Source: Diplonema papillatum (taxonomy: Eukaryota; Euglenozoa; Diplonemea; Diplonemida; Diplonemidae). Taken from it: DNA of 64,000 bases. A model generated the notes under the pieces. The model worked only from the letters and a program-made list of their open reading frames with translations, did no database searches and was not told where the DNA came from. The DNA is taken from assembly GCA_030068145.1 (NCBI GenBank), contig JAPJBO010000316.1, forward strand, positions 1 to 64,000. The letters run 5' to 3'. A program made the translations under genes and the position numbers. This document shows positions 62,387 through 64,000 of this stretch, piece by piece. Each line of letters starts with the position of its first letter. Position 1 is the stretch's first letter.

Positions 62387-62936
62387 ATGACTGCCCGCCT
62401 GGTGGCGGCGGCCTTGGGGTCTACGGAGCGGGCCGCGGGTCGGGTAGTGAGGCAGAAGCGCGCGTACTACGACCAGAGCGCGAACCACCCGAGCGCGCGG
62501 GCGGGGCAAGGGGGAAAGGCGCCGGCGGACTACGGGGCCGGCGGTGGCGGCGGCGGCGGTGGCGACGAGCGGCACGTGAGCGCCGCGGCCCAGTCGCTGG
62601 GCGTCGCGAAGCCCGGCAGGGGCGGCGACGCGCGCCAGCAGTGGGAGCGGGCGTACCGGGAGTGGTACCAGGCGTACGAGGCGCACAGCACCGCGACCCG
62701 GCAGTCGGCCTGGGACAGGGCGTACGCCGACTGGTGGAACGCGTACGGGCACCAGATCGGCAGGGCCGCCGCGCGGCCGCAGCAGGGCGCGTGGCACCCG
62801 GCCGGCTGGAGCCCCGGCGACGCGAGCATGTCGCAGCCCGCCGACCCGCGGTCCTCGCCGCCGTTCACGATGCAGTCTCCGCAGGCCCAGTTGCAGGGCG
62901 GCGCCCAGCCCCCGCCGCCAGCGTCCTCCGGCTTCT

Positions 62937-62970
<34 letters not shown>

Positions 62971-63036
62971 CCAGCATCAGTACCCTCCCCCGCCGCCGCC
63001 CGCGGGCATCCCGCAGGCCCCTTACTCGGGGCGCAA
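62387..63036 (+). CDS. W/Y-rich, poly-Q protein, first exon only
   Basis: From ATG 62387 (MTARLVAAALGSTERAAGRV) the frame runs 216 codons to a likely donor after GGCGCAA (GTATGC at 63037); reading on gives a short unrelated tail. Features: a poly-glycine tract near residue 55; a repeat rich in aromatic residues (WERAYREWYQAYEAH, WDRAYADWWNAYGHQ) at about 85-125; a poly-glutamine/histidine tract at 185-200, and a proline run before the end. Aromatic WxxAYxxWW repeats beside Q/P-rich low complexity occur in some RNA-binding proteins (for example the tail of FUBP-type KH proteins), but no KH domain is visible. The remaining exons should lie beyond the window. Function unknown. Confidence 0.55.
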
Positions 63037-63079
63037 GTATGCACTCTTTTCAGCTTTGTGCTCATTCAAGAGAAGCTAA

Positions 63080-64000
63080 AGTCTTTTGTACAAGCACCTG
63101 CTTTTGTAGGAAACACTTGAGGAGGCTACCAGTTGCGAAATATCATAAGTGTGGTACCTATCGCAACAATATTCCAAGACAAAAGAGCTGCGTAAGCCCC
63201 TGGCAAGAACGATGAAGGATAAATGATTATTGTCACAGGATCGGTGAAATAAAGGCGCGATGAAAATCATTCGGTAGGCACTGCGAATTAGGTCCGCGGC
63301 TAAAGGAAGCTAGTGCATAAGTTTGCCCTGATCTCGGACACAACAAGGCAGCCAGACTGGCGCACCGCGTCGGAAGCATAAAAAGTCCTACGCCGGCAGA
63401 AAGCCCGCAAGAATCAACGTCCACCGTTTCACTCTCGGGCAGGCTTCCTACGGTCCCCGCTGGGGTACGAGCTGGAAAGGCGGGATCTATCCAACTGTGA
63501 AACAAGTCCTTGTTCCGAGCCTTGCGACCCGTGCTGCCAAGGAACCCCCCCGTTCAAGGCGAACCGCAGGCTGTCCCTACGGTCCCCGCACATATTCTGC
63601 GACTCGCACAAACCCTCTCCACAGCACGCTGATTGAGCAAGTCTTATGGGCACTCGCCGGCTTCATCCTGATGCTGATTGTATTGGTATGCGCCCTTTCT
63701 GTTCCACGGCAAACCCCCACTTAGCATCGAACATGCACGAGAGGCGTAGTCCTGCTTCAAACATTCAACTAAAGTTCCCCCGGACTTGTGCGAAGTACCG
63801 CAAACCACACACAAACAGGAGTGGGCGGCGCAGTACGTGTGATGGCGGCTGCGACCTACTCTCTTAGGATCTAGCTGCCCATGTCTGATGCGGTGCGACG
63901 ACACCCCCAGCTCCTCTTGTAGGAAACTGTTGTAGGCCTGTCGTGACAGGTTGGGGAACAGGGGCGCCTTGGTGCCCAGGGCCGGCCGATGGATCGTGAT
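63080..64000. other. Probable intron or intergenic sequence to the window edge
   Basis: No motif-bearing frame. If the gene at 62387 continues, this is its first intron; no acceptor with recognisable coding sequence appears before the end of the window. Confidence 0.4.

Overview
This window looks like nuclear DNA from a eukaryote, probably a unicellular or algal protist. Five of its genes need spliceosomal-type introns or are best read that way. It carries a site-1 protease, a PLAA/Ufd3-type ubiquitin adaptor and a Crooked-neck spliceosome protein, which have no bacterial counterparts. About half of it is mobile-element debris. The metacaspase has its p10-like region in front of the p20 domain, the arrangement called type III and reported from algae with secondary plastids (stramenopiles, haptophytes, cryptophytes), so a chromist alga is my best but unproven guess. 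No 18S or plastid marker is present to confirm this.

Layout. 0-3.1 kb: a tyrosine-recombinase (YR) retroelement with gag, recombinase and truncated reverse transcriptase. 3.1-4.6 kb: AT-rich tandem repeats and a palindrome cluster. 4.7-8.8 kb: a second gag relic with three CCCH fingers, a decayed zinc-finger array and a gag fragment. 9.1-10.2 kb: type III metacaspase between diverged direct repeats. 12.5-16.2 kb: three-exon site-1 protease. 17.0-18.0 kb: a pogo/Tc1-like relic. 18.6-20.8 kb: an unknown IQ-motif multipass membrane protein. 22-26 kb: gene fragments, an hAT-like MITE, a small cysteine-containing protein and a second MITE family. 28.6-32.8 kb: PLAA homologue with cryptic 3' exons. 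35-38 kb: a ubiquitin-like/ankyrin locus broken into duplicated pieces. 38.3-38.9 kb: an 84-bp minisatellite. 39.5-48.1 kb: CRNKL1/Clf1 homologue with tandem relics of its own 5' end, interrupted by a complete 3.39-kb TIR transposon, and decayed 3' copies behind it. 49.4-54.5 kb: a MOSC/mARC-like enzyme preceded by a three-layer nested insertion and followed by decaying copies of its 3' end. 56-62 kb: two hAT elements, a MITE and another TIR element. 62.4 kb to the right edge: first exon of an unknown W/Y-rich, poly-Q protein.

How the genes relate. The intact host genes are unrelated housekeeping functions (regulated proteolysis, ubiquitin/p97 handling, splicing, molybdenum-cofactor enzymology) and do not form a pathway. 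What unites the window is structure: several genes carry tandem or dispersed copies of one of their own ends, in graded states of decay, and mobile elements have inserted into those arrays. The best candidates for something undescribed are these gene-end relic arrays (CRNKL1, MOSC, ankyrin locus), the unclassified TIR transposon at 39977-43366, and the gag-UGA-YR-RT layout of the first retroelement.
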